From Phalacrocorax aristotelis (Eukaryota; Chordata; Aves; Suliformes; Phalacrocoracidae): a DNA stretch of 64,000 nt. Positions within the stretch are counted from its first letter, which is position 1. The number at the start of each line of letters is the position of its first letter. Below, one piece after another: positions 13,852 through 27,899 of this stretch. The position numbers and the translations under genes were made by a program. Below the pieces are notes generated by a model that was given only the letters and a program-made list of their open reading frames with translations, was not told where the DNA came from and ran no database searches. The stretch covers positions 1,684,501-1,748,500 of the forward strand of contig NC_134280.1 of NCBI RefSeq assembly GCF_949628215.1, written 5' to 3'.

Positions 13852-14418
13852 TGCCATGGTTCAGCCCCTGTGGGCAACTAAACACTGCGCGGCTGCTCGC
13901 TCACTGCCCCCACCCCTGTGGGACGGGGGAGAGAATCGGAAGAGCAAAAGCACAAAAAAACCTTGTGGGTTGAGATAAGAACAGTTTAATAATAATGATA
14001 ATAATAACAATAACGATAATATAATAAAAAGGAAAAGGGAAAAAGGAAAAACCAAACCCACAAGCGACACAGCCGCTCACCACCCGCCGACCGACGCTGC
14101 CCGTCCCCGAGCCGCAATTGCTGCCCCCTCCCCCGGCCAGCCCCTCCCAGTAACACACTGGGCATGGCGTGACACGATATGGAATATCCCTCTGGCCAGT
14201 TCGGACCCGCTCTCTCGGCTGTGCCCCCTCCCTCCCGGCTGCTCGTGCCCCCGGCAGAGCCTGGGGAGCTGGGACAGCCCCTGACTAGCACCAGCCCTGC
14301 CCAGCAGCAGCCAAACCATCGGTGTGTTACCGGCGTTGTTTTCCTACTCAGTCCACAGCACAGCACTGGGCCAGCTGCAGGGAAGAAAATCAACTCTGTC
14401 CCAGCTAAAACCATGACA
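13852..14418 (-). mobile_element. Solo LTR of an avian endogenous retrovirus
   Basis: On the minus strand a 567-bp element starts TGTCATGGTTTTAGCTGG and ends GGGGCTGAACCATGGCA, giving TG...CA ends with short imperfect terminal inverted repeats. It is flanked by CCTT on both sides (13848-13851 and 14419-14422), a 4-bp target duplication (5 bp if the boundary is shifted one base). The body matches what I know of a common bird ERV LTR family (ERVL-like): an internal GGATATTCCATA motif, ATTAAA-type polyadenylation region, CTTATCTCAACCCAC and a C-rich GATTCTCTCCCC stretch near the 3' end. An AAT-type simple repeat (about 13986-14032) has expanded inside it. No internal retroviral sequence or second complete LTR adjoins it, so it is a recombination-derived solo LTR lying in GALNT13 intron 3 in the sense orientation. 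Confidence 0.88.
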
Positions 14419-17158
14419 CCTTTCACTTCAACAGTTTAAAAATACCATACACGGTTTACAGGAGGACAGGATAACAGCCACAACAAAGCGCCTCGTCAAA
14501 ATATATTTCCAATCTTAGGATTTTTAAGGTGAGAGGTACAACAGTGTAAATTAGAGTAACAATTCGTTATTAAACTTGACCCACTTCTTTACATAGGCCA
14601 GTGCTAAGCGTGGGGCTTAGAAGAGGGCCAGCATCCCTCACAGAAACCGCGCTTCCCCACAAAACCACCCTGTATGGAAGGACTGCCCTCTCTGTCTCCG
14701 CTAGACTGACTCGCTCTCTAAGCCACAGAAAAGACCCTACTAGAACAATTATTTTATGTGTTGGTGTCTCACGTATGAAACAAAGCCTCAGGAGACTCAA
14801 TAACGCTTTATACACGCTTTCTGGAAAAAAAAAAAAAAAAAATCCAACATAGTTTCAATGCTGAGGGGGGTCCAAAGGACAAAGAAGCAGCAGCACCATC
14901 TTGGAGCCGGCTGGCACGGCCTCCGCCAGACACGGCGGAAGCTTCTGGCAGCTTCTCACAGAAGCCCCCCTGCTACCAAACCCTTGCCACGCCAACCCAA
15001 TACGCTGCCCAATGCCAAAACAGGTCAGAAATGCAGTTTGAAGAGAGCAGATGCTAAGTGTAACTTTACATTTCTGAAAGCACAATGCTCCTTCACAAAC
15101 CAAACATACACCCTTTAACTACACACTGGTGTCTCATCTTCAAAATATTCTACGACACACTATAGCGAACGCATTCCTTCAGCACAGTGTATCGTTTGTT
15201 GCTGACAACTGCAGTTTCACAACATAATTTGACAAGCTGCTTTTTAAATTAATATAAAATAACATTTTTCAGATTTTTTTTAGTGCTTTATAGGGCTGTA
15301 GTCGAAGTGTACAAGTAGGCATTCTGCATATAGAAATAGTCTCCAGATGATTAGATTTTAAATTACCTCATGTTTAAGAGCAAGCTATGCAAACCACAAA
15401 AAAGGAAATCACTGAAACGCCAAGCCAAATTTTCCCAGGAATAATTCCACCAGTTCCAGGCAGCACACGGACCGCTTTTACAAACTCCTGCCTCTCATGG
15501 CAGAGAGGCATCAAACACCGCAGCATACTCCCTCTTCCACAAGAAAATGCACGCAACACGCTAATTCCATTAACGCAGTGCGAGCTTTACGTGTAAGGAA
15601 ATGGAAAACACTAGTATCGATTGGCAAAACCTTATTCGAAAGGGGAAACAGCTGTGAATTAGAGACCAGCTTTATATTTATCCCTACGAGCCTATAAACA
15701 AAGCTTTACCTGTCACCGAATTCTATTTCTTAATTTGCGCATTTAGGGCTACTAGGCTTACCTACCACATTTATATTGTAATTCCTCTTAAAGGTTTCTT
15801 CACTGGTCAAATTTTTATAACCTTGAATGTGAATACTACCTTCTCTTGACGAAAGGAAGACTTTACTGCAATATTTCATCTCTGGCTGGGTGGTGAGGAA
15901 CAGCGACAGCGATAAGGGAGGAAGGCGGCCCAGAAGACGTGTGAACGCGTGCCCAAAACGAGCGTACAACGCTCCTCTTCGGAGAACGACTGCTGCAAGG
16001 GTCCAAAGCGTGCCATCGGTCTTCACTTATTCTGCCAAACCGCCTCCATTTCCAAAGCGCTACTTCAGATTTTTATTTGCAGGTGGATCAGCTGCGGAGT
16101 GTGTAATTAACGGCGACTCGAGGGAGGAAAGGGCTATTTCTGTCACAGCTAACGCCGGGCGTCCTGACGACAGGATTCGATCCTGCCACCAAGATTCAGA
16201 CAGGCCCAACGCAGGCATGAACTTGCAGCGCCTCAAGCACAGAGGGAACTGCACGGGGTCAGATCAGAACAGAGCCTGTTGCCACAAACCCACCTCAATT
16301 CTATGGGAAAAAAAATGTTTAAAACGGAAGAGAAAGAAAGAACAAGGTGGGCAGATACGGTCGGCAGTGTAAGGGCAGAAAATTGAGGAATTTAGGGGTT
16401 AAACGCTTCCAATTTATTTCCAACTTTAATCGAGCCCTAACAATAAAGTCATAAAATACAATGCAAAAAGATGAATTTCCACATTAAAAAAATTATAGGA
16501 TTATATCATGCTCTAATTAAACCTAGCTAGCATTTTTAGTGAAAAAAAGTTTCAGATGAGGCAGGAAGGAAAGTTAGGAAAGTTAGGAAAGACACCAAAT
16601 CGCCAGATCACATTAGTGGCAGCAGCTCCTTGGGCACGCGTGAAATGAACTCGTGGTCAGCCTGTGCTCGCTGATCCCCCCCCACCTCGGGGGCTAAAAA
16701 ATAGGAGAATATAACTCCTCACAGTTGTAGGATAATACTGAAAGCAGAGTGCAACATACCATAATGCACTCTACTGTTTTTTAAAAGGAAGAAAAAACCC
16801 CACAAATTTAATAGAAAACGTGCAAAATTACTTTAAGGTATGAACTGGGGGAGGGTGAGTATTTGCATTAACGGTTCTGTGTGTGTGTGTACGAATCAGT
16901 GAAAACCAAAACACTGTTCTGTACGTTTATAGATAGTCTTTAAGCAGATTGAATAAACTAATTAACCGGTCTCTTATACATTTCATTTCACTGTCCAGCC
17001 TCAGAAATGCTTTTAGCTATTTAGAATGAAACGCGATATGGAGGTGTCCAAAGTCGTACCACTTTGATGCCGAAATTCTAATGCAGTTATACCAGCCTCA
17101 CACAACTTAGCCCTGAAAGGCTTCTTTGCCTCCTAGCACAAAGCAAGCCTTCTACTGT

Positions 17159-17195
17159 GAACAAAATTAACTCTATCCCAGCTGAAACCAGGGCA
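17159..17195 (-). mobile_element. 37-nt LTR stub, 5' terminus of the same LTR family
   Basis: Read on the minus strand, this begins at the LTR's 5' end and aligns without gaps to the first 37 nt of the solo LTR at 14418-14382, with 31 of 37 positions identical. The alignment ends exactly at the LTR terminus. Sequence beyond 17159 shows no further similarity that I can follow. It may be a deleted older LTR of a related subfamily. Confidence 0.6.
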
Positions 17196-19568
17196 GCCTC
17201 CTACTTCCTTTCTCATTAAATGGTTTGCCCGTTTCAGCCAAATACTAGAGGCAAATGACACCCTTCTGCCACTAGCAGTCGGCGTATCACAAGGGGCACG
17301 AGATAACAGAGGGTGTTATTCATCTCCCTCATAGGAACGCGTTTTTCTGTACGGCAACTCGATGGTAAGGACCTGTTTTGGTTTTTGGTTGGTTGGTTGA
17401 ACGCAGAGGAGAATCCCAAGGACAAGAGGGATGACATTGGAATGAATTTCACTCTGATTCTTCAGGCTTTATTATGCAAATGAATGCTCACTTTAGCTTG
17501 TCAGATTTGGCAATCAAGGCCCTGGAGAACGTCTGTAACTAAAAACTTTCATTACAGCATGCACAAATACTCCGCGTGACAGCTACTAAAAAAGTCTCCA
17601 AGGGTGGCATTCAGGTATATAAACAATCATGGCTTTACAATAGATCTTACGATTTCCAATTCTGATTCAAATTCCATACCGTGCCAATACTGACAAACAC
17701 CATTTTGAAGTATTTCTAAGTGATAAAACCAATTACTATTTATTTCAAAAGTTTCCCCAAAATTCCCTGTCATCCTGCTTCACAAAATAAAAAAATAACA
17801 GTCATAGAAATGGTGGCTTAAAGCTAGCTTAAAAAAACCACTTCCTTTGCAAAACAGAAAATTTGCAGCATACGACAGCCCACCTTGATGTATCGCTTAG
17901 TCTGTACGTCTTCTCAGTAATTCTGATTTCTCCAGGGTTTTACTGTATTCCTTAAAACCTATACAGAACTCACTCAAGATGAAAAACCAGCCTGCTGCGC
18001 TGAGGTTTCAAACAGGAAGGGATTCAAATCTACTGTGTAATTTGTAGAACAATTCAAAGATTATTTAAAATTGGCTTAAGAAGGGCCAGTGGCTGCCTGA
18101 GCTTCACGTTTTTAAGGCTCAATCTTGCAAACAGACTCATGTACACTGACACTGTTTGTAGACCTTTCCTGGTGGCATCAGTAACAAGAAAGGAGTCATA
18201 TTTTTTAGACAATAGGCACTGTAAAAGCTTCTGATGATAGAAGTACATGCGGTTTTCATGAAGCCTTCTCAGTTTTCATAAAACTATTTTCTCCTGATAG
18301 CCAATAAATTTTGCAAACGAGTAGGTCTAAATGGTGACAGGTACTTTGCAGAAAGAAAAGATGGTGCCCGAGAAGAATTTCCAGTAATCTTATTCATCTG
18401 TTGAACACAAAAAGGAAAACAGAAAACTCAAACACCTTCAAAAGAGCTGGAAAGTGTATTCTGCCACTGCCAAAGGAAAGCAGACCTAAAATTCTGGGTT
18501 TCTGTTAATGCTGGTAAGAATGACTTGAAGTTTCTCAGCACAGCTAGAAGACTGGCTTCTTTCTTCTGCCTTGCAACACAAACCATTCCCATACCTTGCT
18601 ATCAGAATAACTGTGCGAAAAGCACTCGTTATAATGCAAACGCAAACCGCTCCCGTACCCCACACACGCCCGTGTACACGCCAGGTAACCGCAAGCATCC
18701 TCAGCCGCTCGTCACTTTAAGCCGGCTGGCTCTCAAATAAAAATTAAGTGCAAAGTATCTGTTTCGAGAAATGATGACACATTTTCCTGCGCATCTTGCA
18801 TATTCAGCTAGCAGCAAGGTCACTTCCCTTCAAGTACTTTCATCTTTTTACAGGTTCCTGTTTCTGTATTTAAGATGTAATATTATATCTACATCATTAA
18901 AACCTCTCGTATTTATCAGTCTATCAGGGAAAGCAAATTGGCACCATTTACATGAAAACTATTTTTCTCTGATACTATTAGCCATGAAAATTCAAGCTGT
19001 TACTGGAAAAATACATAATTTATGCAGTCCCAACCAGCAAGACATGTCTATGCCTACACTTCTTCCATGAGCTCCGCCTTGACAAACATGCCTGGTGCCA
19101 AGGAAACCAAAACATGAAAAGCTTAACTGAAAGCACGGAAGAACAGTGAAACTTAAAGGACTAACAAATGGTGCAACCCGAGAAGCTACATGTGCTAATG
19201 GCGTTTGGTGAGCTCAGGCAGTCCTCCTGCACCCAGGGCACCTGCCACCTGGGAAACTCCGAACTGGCCTTATGAGGACAGCTGGGAAGTACTCGGATAT
19301 CAGGGATAATACTGACAACGTGACACAGTTTTTACACTTCAAAACAGTGTGGAATATTCAAGAGAAAAGGCAAAAATAAACAAGCCAAAAAACCTGACCG
19401 TTTATACCCTTCTCACTTAAAACCTGAAATGTTATGTAAAATTAACAATATTTTATTCATACCTTTAGGATACGGGAGAGACACATGCAACATTTTCGCA
19501 CCAACAATTTACTTCTGAAACATCAACCAAAAAGCTAAAAAGAATCACTATAAAACCCTTAAAGTACT

Positions 19569-19617
19569 GGGGGGGGGGAGGAAGGAAAAAAGAAAAAAAA
19601 AAAAGAAAAGAAAAAAA
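19569..19617. repeat. 49-bp uninterrupted homopurine tract
   Basis: Ten G, then AGGAAGGA, then an A-rich run with isolated G, with no pyrimidine for 49 bases. It is low-complexity sequence able in principle to form triplex DNA. Confidence 0.8.
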
Positions 19618-22600
19618 CCCCACATTTCAACAAATAATCCAGGGACTGTCAACTGCAAGTTTCCAGCCAGCATTAGAATGCAGGCGTACCACACACTGCA
19701 CCAGAGTCATCCAACTTTTGGCAGCAAGGGAGAACATAATCTCAATTATGTCACTACCATGTCATTTTCCTGTCAGCCCCTACAGACGGAAAGTACTTCT
19801 GACATCTTCCAATATTTCTCTGTTTACTGTCAACAAGCTACGCGCGCAGCTTCCAATACCCACTGAACAATTCCCCGAGATATTTGCGCCCTGAGACTCA
19901 AAAATCACAATTCAGTTCAGAAGACTGGACGCAGCGAAGATACTGCAGCAGGGCTGTGCGATATATGAAAATGCTGAAATACGTTTTCATACTGGAAACC
20001 TGAATTTTGAAATTGCATCTCCTCATTAGAAGAGCACAGCATGCTTCACACTTGTAAATAAGTCCAAAAGCTTTCCTCGATAGAATCTCTAAGATTTTCC
20101 CGTTGGTTTGAAGCACAACACTTGTTCACATAAAGAAACGCTGAAGATAAGGAAGGCGGGATGAATGTCAGTGAAGCATAATAAAGGTAATATTTTTCAT
20201 TCCTACAAACCGTTGATTGACAGATTTTCCTATTATTTGGAAAGGCATCCTAGATTTTACCTCATTTTAACCCCACGGCTACCAACAATGTTTCAAAACA
20301 CCGCATACATAAGCAATGACATTTTTTTCCCTTGCCAAATTGCTAGTACAGTCGTTACGCTAACTTCCTAAGCGGTATAAAAGCAATGGAAAAAGACCGA
20401 TCACAACCCCTTCTGGTCGTCCAGAGCCCCTCCCTGGGCAGGGGCGACGGAAGGCTGGGCGAGAGGGCAGACTACGCTTGTGGTTTGAGCACCCTCTGTA
20501 ACTTAAGCACGTGTACACTGTAAGTCTACGCGTGCGATACTGCATATAGTGTGCGGTGCATGTATATGCACAGGATATCTATTACTCAGATTTTTTTTCA
20601 CTAAATATTTCTTAGGTTAAATACTTTCAACAATAAACCTTGAGATAAAACCCCACCTGTACAAAAATCGTTAGGAAAGCAACGCAAAAATGTGAGAATT
20701 ACACTTTGTGCAATCCGACTCCCATGGGAGCTCACGACCTAGGAGAACATCATTCTCTTCCTACTCTGCTTCTACGGCAAAGGCTGTGCATAAAAGCCAC
20801 CAACGTTTTCTGTACGTCAAGACGATCACGTACAACAATTTAATCAAACCCCACGTTTTGGGTGGGGGGAGGATGGTGGTGGCGTTTCTTTTCTTGGTTT
20901 TGTGGCTTTGTTTTTTAAACTGGATCCCTTGAGGATGAGTCCGTGTACTTCTCAGTGCCAGAAGCAGGAGCTGGCACAAAGAAATACACGTTCCTCTTTC
21001 TTCTAATACTCCTGGCCTTTCCAGCATAACCGGCCTCCGCCATCGTGACCAGAACCACCTGCGTGGCGAGGAGCGAGCCTGGGACTCACCTGTCCCATGC
21101 CACAGCCACGGGGCCTGCAGAGCTGGGGAGCAGTCAGAAACTTCTGGTGGTGGAACTGGGGAAAAAACGAGACAATCCAGACCACGTGGCTGGTGATCTG
21201 TTTTTCAGGAGGTCAGAAATTACTACGAGACACTTGCTGGGCTTTGGGGTTTGTTTGGTTTTCCCCATTTCTTTTTTAAAGGAGGGAAAAGGTTTATTTA
21301 GTATCCGTCAACATTTTCGCTTGCTTCACGCGACCCCGCAGCCACGGAGACAGACCACGTACGTACACCTCGGCCCTCACACCGTGACAGAAACACCACT
21401 TCCAGGGGACACAAATCATCGTTTCAAAGACACTCATCTACTGAGGCCCATTCCACAACAACCGAGTCCTTCATTCTGCCAAAACAGCTTGGCAGTCGTT
21501 CTTCTAACGTCTAGTATTTAAAATAACTAACAATAAAAGTTAATGGGAAGCTACGGAACAGTGTCGCTGTCAGTTCGTTCTTGGATGGCAGTCCGGTGTG
21601 CTGGGAAGCGTGACAGGTTCTGGCTGGGGCTTCTACGTTCAAACCAGCGAGCACCATTTCTCTCAGTAAGGCAGCCGCCATTTATTATCATTTTTTTTAA
21701 ACTTTGCAATCGGAAGACGACGGCTGCTATGCTAGTTTTCCCTCAAGCTTCAGAAATGCTTTTTTTTTCTTGAACTGTGTGATGACAATCTATAAATAAA
21801 CTTAATGTGTTGCCACAATATCGAAATCAGCACTTTAAATTTTATTTGTCAACAAATTTGTGACAAGATTTCAGTGCAATGTACATACTCACCCATCCAT
21901 CTATTAAATCTTTATGGTGTGCTATTAAAAATATTTGCTACCATTGTTATTGCAGACGGTCCAATGCATACAGTAATCTGACAGATAAACACGTTACTAT
22001 GGAAACTACCAAAATGAATGCCTTATTTGCTAAACTTGGCCGTAACACCAAACTTTTATTACAGCCTCCAAATGTTTCATTCACTTTGCTTTATATGATC
22101 GCAACACAGACCTTTTCTCTTTAAAAAAAATACATAACTACATTACAGTAAGCGAACCGTCCTCATATGGAGTTTTGTTCAAAAGAGCATTTTAATAATT
22201 TCTACTGATTCCACGACAAACCCCTTTTGTGGCGCTTGACAACATAGTTAGCAACACAGAAACAAAAGTCTGCACAAAAGCATTAGACACCAAAATAATG
22301 CTAGAGATGTGTCACCACTTCATGAAAACCTAAAACATACAGTGACGTTACAGAGCTGCATTAAAAGCATTATTCACATTTCAAAGACAAGCACTCAAAA
22401 TTACTATTTCAGCTCATTACTCATATACGCTCATTTTAATTAATCACTTTCTTTACAATTACTGTTTCAATCACAGTACATGCTCCCCATTTTATTATTT
22501 AGAGAGCAATATTTTAGTTCTCCCAAGCTCACCACATATTTTACTCTTAATCGGGACAGAAAACTGCCAACAACCACCATCTTCAGAGACAGCGTTCCAA

Positions 22601-25600
22601 ACAGAAAACACTAAATGTAACTAAGATATTTGAATTTGAAATTAAAGATTAGAGGTTTTTCTCCAGTAAAATCCTTTTCCACTTCTAATTCCTTAACCAC
22701 GAAGGAAGGAAAAACGCTAAAACAAATGCACAAAACCCACCCTCTGACTCCAGGATGTGTTCTTCCTGACAAGATGCCCTGCGACGAACTAAGGTCCTCC
22801 CTCTCTCGACGGCTGCACCCGGCGCAATAAACCAGCCACCCTCCTGGCGTGACAGAAACGTGGGGGAGGCTATGATTCTGTAAGCCTATTCAAGATCATG
22901 GCTGGAAGGCCATGCAAGTGGCCCAACAGATCGAGAGATGAGGTCTTCCCATTTGTCAGAGTTACGTTCCTCCTCCTGTCAACAGCAGCTGAACGAGAGA
23001 AGCCGCACCTTGGACTACGACCGCTCCCGCTGGCGCCCACCGCCCGCGCTCTGTCCCCGGGTCGCAGCCAGGCTGGGGAGCTTTGAGTCACTGCCCAGCA
23101 CCTCTCCCAGAGCGATGGCGGTCTTCATGTGGTTCATAGTCAGGAGCTGCAGCAAGGAGGAGGCTACAGTAACCGTGAATCAGAGGTCTCATGGGCAATC
23201 AGAATTACCCTAATTAGTGGAAAATTAAAATAAAGCTTAATTGATAAGATGCCAGGCTGCCAAATTGCCTTGGCTGGGAAACAGCCTCCAGCTTTTTTAA
23301 CACAGCGGCAAGACCCGGCAGGGGCAGTTGATCGGACAGTAATGCACACCCGCGTGACAGCGGAATGCGGTGAGGAGTAAGGTCTTCTGGGACAGACAGC
23401 TCTGCTGAGGGGGTCTCACCCACCGTCGGCAGATGCCTGCTGGTTTTCCCAAAAAGTGCCGGCCTTGCAACGTTTAGGCCATCTTATCATACACGCTGTG
23501 ACGCCCTTGGTGGCAGCTGGCTTTATTACGATGTATTTAGGCAAATATCGACAGCTTCAGGAATATACACCATTTGTGGATTTGTTTCAAGATGTAAAAC
23601 CCTTCTCTTGGCTTTTTAGGATTACGCACTGAATATCTGTTCAAAAGCACTCCGTTTGTGCATTCGGAGAACGAGACTTCCAGAGTTAATAAGAATGTAT
23701 TTACAATCACAAAATTGCTAGAAGACAGCGGAAGCAGTAAAGAGAAAGCTCTAGCCATTTTTTTAAATAAAAGGACTGTGCCTTCAGCTTTTACATACCA
23801 GACCTTCTTCACAAGATGCCTTTTAATCTCGCAGCTTGGAACTTAACAGCGTTCCGCTATGGTTTAAACACCTCCGTCATTGTAAGCTCACTGTGCTGAG
23901 CAAAGCGACTCCTAGTTTGTGCATAAAAAAAGACTTCCGCTTTTAATAAAAATAAGACTGTTTCTTCAAGCAGCCCCGAAAGCATCCTGTCCTGCCAGTT
24001 GTGAGTAGCGTACGTTTCAGAAGGACCATCTGCTAGGAATACGAGCTTGAACGCGATTAGCTCGCAGCATGGGAAAGGCTGCCTTTGCCGTCCCTTCCTT
24101 GGGCAGCTACCTTTCCGCTATCTGTCATTTCACCCATTCACTCCCACATACCCTAAACGAGACTAGATCCATTCCCACACGCACAGACCTTGAGAACCAG
24201 CTTTTCTGAAAGAAGCAGACCTGTCCTTGAGAAAGATTTGCAACAGAGCTGTCATTAATACCAGCACTGAACGTGACCGGGTTGTACAATTCTTAGCTGG
24301 AAGCCAAGAAATACGTACTGCACCAACACGGAGCAGAAGAGCCCGAGACGAGTCAGAACATCTGACAAAGCTAGCGCTGTTATCTCCCGTGTGACGCTGA
24401 CTCCACGACCGGCTCAGGTTGCAGTAAAGGTCCTTCAAGAGGCAATAGATCATGAATACTCACAAACTTTAGAAACTAAGTGATGGCTACGCTGTGCCTC
24501 CCATCAGTTTACTCAGTTCCTGAAGTCCTCAGGCAGGCACACACCCCTGCAGGGTAAACATTATGGATGCCTGGCTTTTTTTGGACTTGCCAGCTCGTTT
24601 CTTCCCTTCAAAGCCCTGTCTAAGCAAACCACTGACTGGTGCGCCTTGGCTCTGGATGGTTTGTAGCCGTAAGTCAGCTTTGACTCCTGCTCTTGTGGTA
24701 AGGGCCATGCAGACAGGAAGGAGAAAGGAGGAGGACTTCTCCCCAGACTGCTCTCTCCTATCAGTAGTGCTGCTAAGTGCTGCCCTGTCCCCTTTTCCAC
24801 TACACAATATGCATTTTATCTCCGTTTGGGGAGAAGCCGGACCCAGCTTCTACTTATGCAATGCTCCCCATAAAACCTCTGCTGCTCTCATAGCTCTTCT
24901 GAAACGATTTAGGCATGGTCAGCCCTACTCTAACCCTCCTGAAATTCAAGGTAAAAACCTGAGTTTCCAGGGGAATCTCTCTGCTTTTGTGCGGCTTGCT
25001 GCAAGACGCAAGGAGCCTCTGGGAATGGGAAGGGACTGCAACCCTGCCTCTGTGTTATTGATTGCTCTTGAAAGAGCTTCCCAATAGTCTGTTTGATGTG
25101 TCCTGGGAACTTAACCCTCCGTCACCTCCTCAAGATTTATCAGACAACGGTGCCCAAACACTGGCACCTAACGCAAGCGTTGGGTACGTTCGAGCACCTA
25201 CACGAAAACGTCAGGAGAAAGCAGCAGGGACACAACTCGAGCCCGCGGATGCGGAGCCTACACGAAGGGGAGGCAGAACTGCTGACCTACTGCTGGGCCA
25301 GTTCCACAGTTGCTGCATACGCTGTTGACCACAGGGACCGCTGAAAGGCTGTCCAACATGAATTTTTTTTTTCCCCCAAAGCAGGAAGTTTAAGAAATAA
25401 GCGTTATTTCTTTCAATAGTGGCACAAAAATAGACGCAAGTAAAGACGGCTTGACTGAAAGCCAGCTGGGGGTTGATTAGGGTAACACTTGCAAGTTGTT
25501 AAGCAACACCAGTAACCCAGCTCAGCGACAGCTCATTTTTGGAACACTCAGCTGCTACGCTTGTCACTCGTACGCTTAGAGCTGTACACGAGACAGAGCG

Positions 25601-27852
25601 GGATTTCTGACAGCTGCGTGCCAGCCCGTGGACTGTCACTGCTCACAATTCAACCTCTACTGTAAAGTTGTCGCTACGAATCATTTAGAACGCAATAATT
25701 ACGGCTGAAGAGGTGGGAGAAATTTACCTCTTTCCCCTCAAAACACACCATTCTACATAAGCAGAATCCTTCCTCTCTAATTAATGACGAGGGTGATGGA
25801 TTAAGTCACTTCAAATACTCGATTACCATGACCCATTTACATTTCTATTGGTACATTGATTCTTGTTGTGTCTTTTTTTTAATATCCTTGTGGAAATACT
25901 GTAATTATGTTGCTTTTTATGTTTACAGATAATCTGCGTTCTCGGTTAGAGGTATTCAGAGACTGACAAATACATTATTAGTAAGTCAAAGGCGATGGCA
26001 CCCATGCAGGTACCTCACAGCAGAAAAGCAGCGCTACGCTTCCATCGTAATAGCTCGTGGCGCTTCCTGTAAAGAGGTTTCAGCAGTCTGCCGGATTGGG
26101 AGCTACAGAAGTTTAAAAAACATTTCTAATTACTCCACCAGAACACATTTAGTATCAGCAGAAATAAATGAAGACATTTTGTTAAATCTCCATAACAAAG
26201 CAAAAAATTACTCTGCATTTCTTTTTTCCTTCAAATATGCATACTGGCATGGCAGAACATATGACTACCTAATACAGCAAGAAATATTTAGGACATTGGA
26301 AAAAAAAAACAAGTCAGACAAATTGACTTTTAATTTAGTGGACTGGAACAGAAGTTTCATTCCAGAGCGCACACGCTTATTCGAACCGCCTGTGCTGGTG
26401 GATATACCGACACCAAACCCCACAAACTCCAACAGCTGAAGGTTTGGTAACTTAGTAACTGCCAGCAAAAAAAAGGGGGTTTGTCGCAATTACTTATGCC
26501 AGTCTTTGTTCAGTGAATTAACAGCCCTCACCTATTAAACAGTGGTTTCCTAAAACCAATCTCTTTTAAATGAGAATGTTCACTGACTCTTGTTTACTGG
26601 AATTGTTGGAATTTAAGTCCACATGTCACCAAGCAGAGAAGAGGTACCGGTGAAGGCCACGTTTTTAAATTCTACAGTATTGGCTTTTTTTTCCCTCCCC
26701 CTTTTTAACCAACTGATCAAAAACTTAAGAATAGATTAACTCTTTTCCTCATTTTGTTCCTTTGCGGCAGAAGCCTTCTAGAAGTTCAGTAACCTCATGA
26801 AAGATACACACAATCAATTTCCAATAAACCTGTGCAGCGTCCCCAGACGTTACAAGCACTTTCCGAACTTTGTTAAAAGTACTATAACCAAATATTCCTC
26901 CGGGATCACATGAACATGCACAGTATAGTAAAAGCCTCAACATTTCTTTTACCAGGCTTTGAAGTACAGTGTTACGTATTCAATATAGCTTGTTTCTCAA
27001 AACTGAGAGCAAGAAGCAGCAGTGTTGTTTTTAGAATTTCTGTGCAGAAACCTCCTCTCTTTATAACAGGCACAGCACGAAGAATTCAGTAAGTTGAATG
27101 TAAAAAGAAGAAAAAAACAAGAGTCATTTCAAGTAGTCAAATGCGACAGAGTAATTAAAAATAAAACTCCAGTATTGCACAGTACTGTGCTGACAAAAAA
27201 GTCTCAAAAAGGTGAATTCATACTTGCAAGTTCCAGACGTTTTCATTTAAATTTGAGCGGTGGTAGCAGGGACGTAAGCAGATATCCCTGTGTGCGTATT
27301 TTCTTTTAGCCTAGGTTAAGATATAAGTTGTTGATCAAATAAAATCTATCATTTTAATATTTGTCTTTACAAATTACCCAATTACACAGCAAAAACATGC
27401 AACTGATTAAAGACGTTTCACAAAATGTAACCAATTTTGAGAAAATTCCAATGCACACTTCAAAAACAATCTATGATTCCTTTTCTGCAGCTGACAGTAT
27501 AGGTTAAACGGGTTGTTTTACTCACTATATGCAAGATTCTGCCTTGTATTTGTTTAAAAATACAGTAATTCAATTACACAAGAAAAAAATGACAACAAGC
27601 AATATCCTTTTTGTTTGGAAAAATAACTGGGTTTTTTTCTATTTTTAATATCATGTAGCTATTTATACAATCAGAAGGTCAAAGGGACGTCTTCCAAACA
27701 CATCTTGAGTAAGGACTGCCATGTGACAAGCCCATCACTGAATGGTATTTTCATTTCAAATTATTGCAAAGTTACCAACTCAACTGAACCAGAACCCCAA
27801 AGTGCTTTTAAAAGGACGACAACGATCTCTCCTGTGGAGAAAACTGAGGACC

Positions 27853-27899
27853 ACACACATACGTATGTTTAACGTATGAGGTTTAACACACATACGTAT
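27853..27899. repeat. Pair of 14-bp direct repeats
   Basis: ACACACATACGTAT occurs at 27853-27866 and again at 27886-27899, with GTTTAAC also repeated between them. The repeat contains the palindrome ATACGTAT. It is probably a minor local duplication. Confidence 0.6.

Noticed and set aside
15890..16372. 160-codon plus-strand open frame
   Set aside because: No recognisable family, no splice or promoter context, and length within what a 64-kb six-frame scan gives by chance.
21045..21521. 158-codon plus-strand open frame
   Set aside because: No motif, mixed composition, overlapping open frames on the other strand; judged a chance frame.
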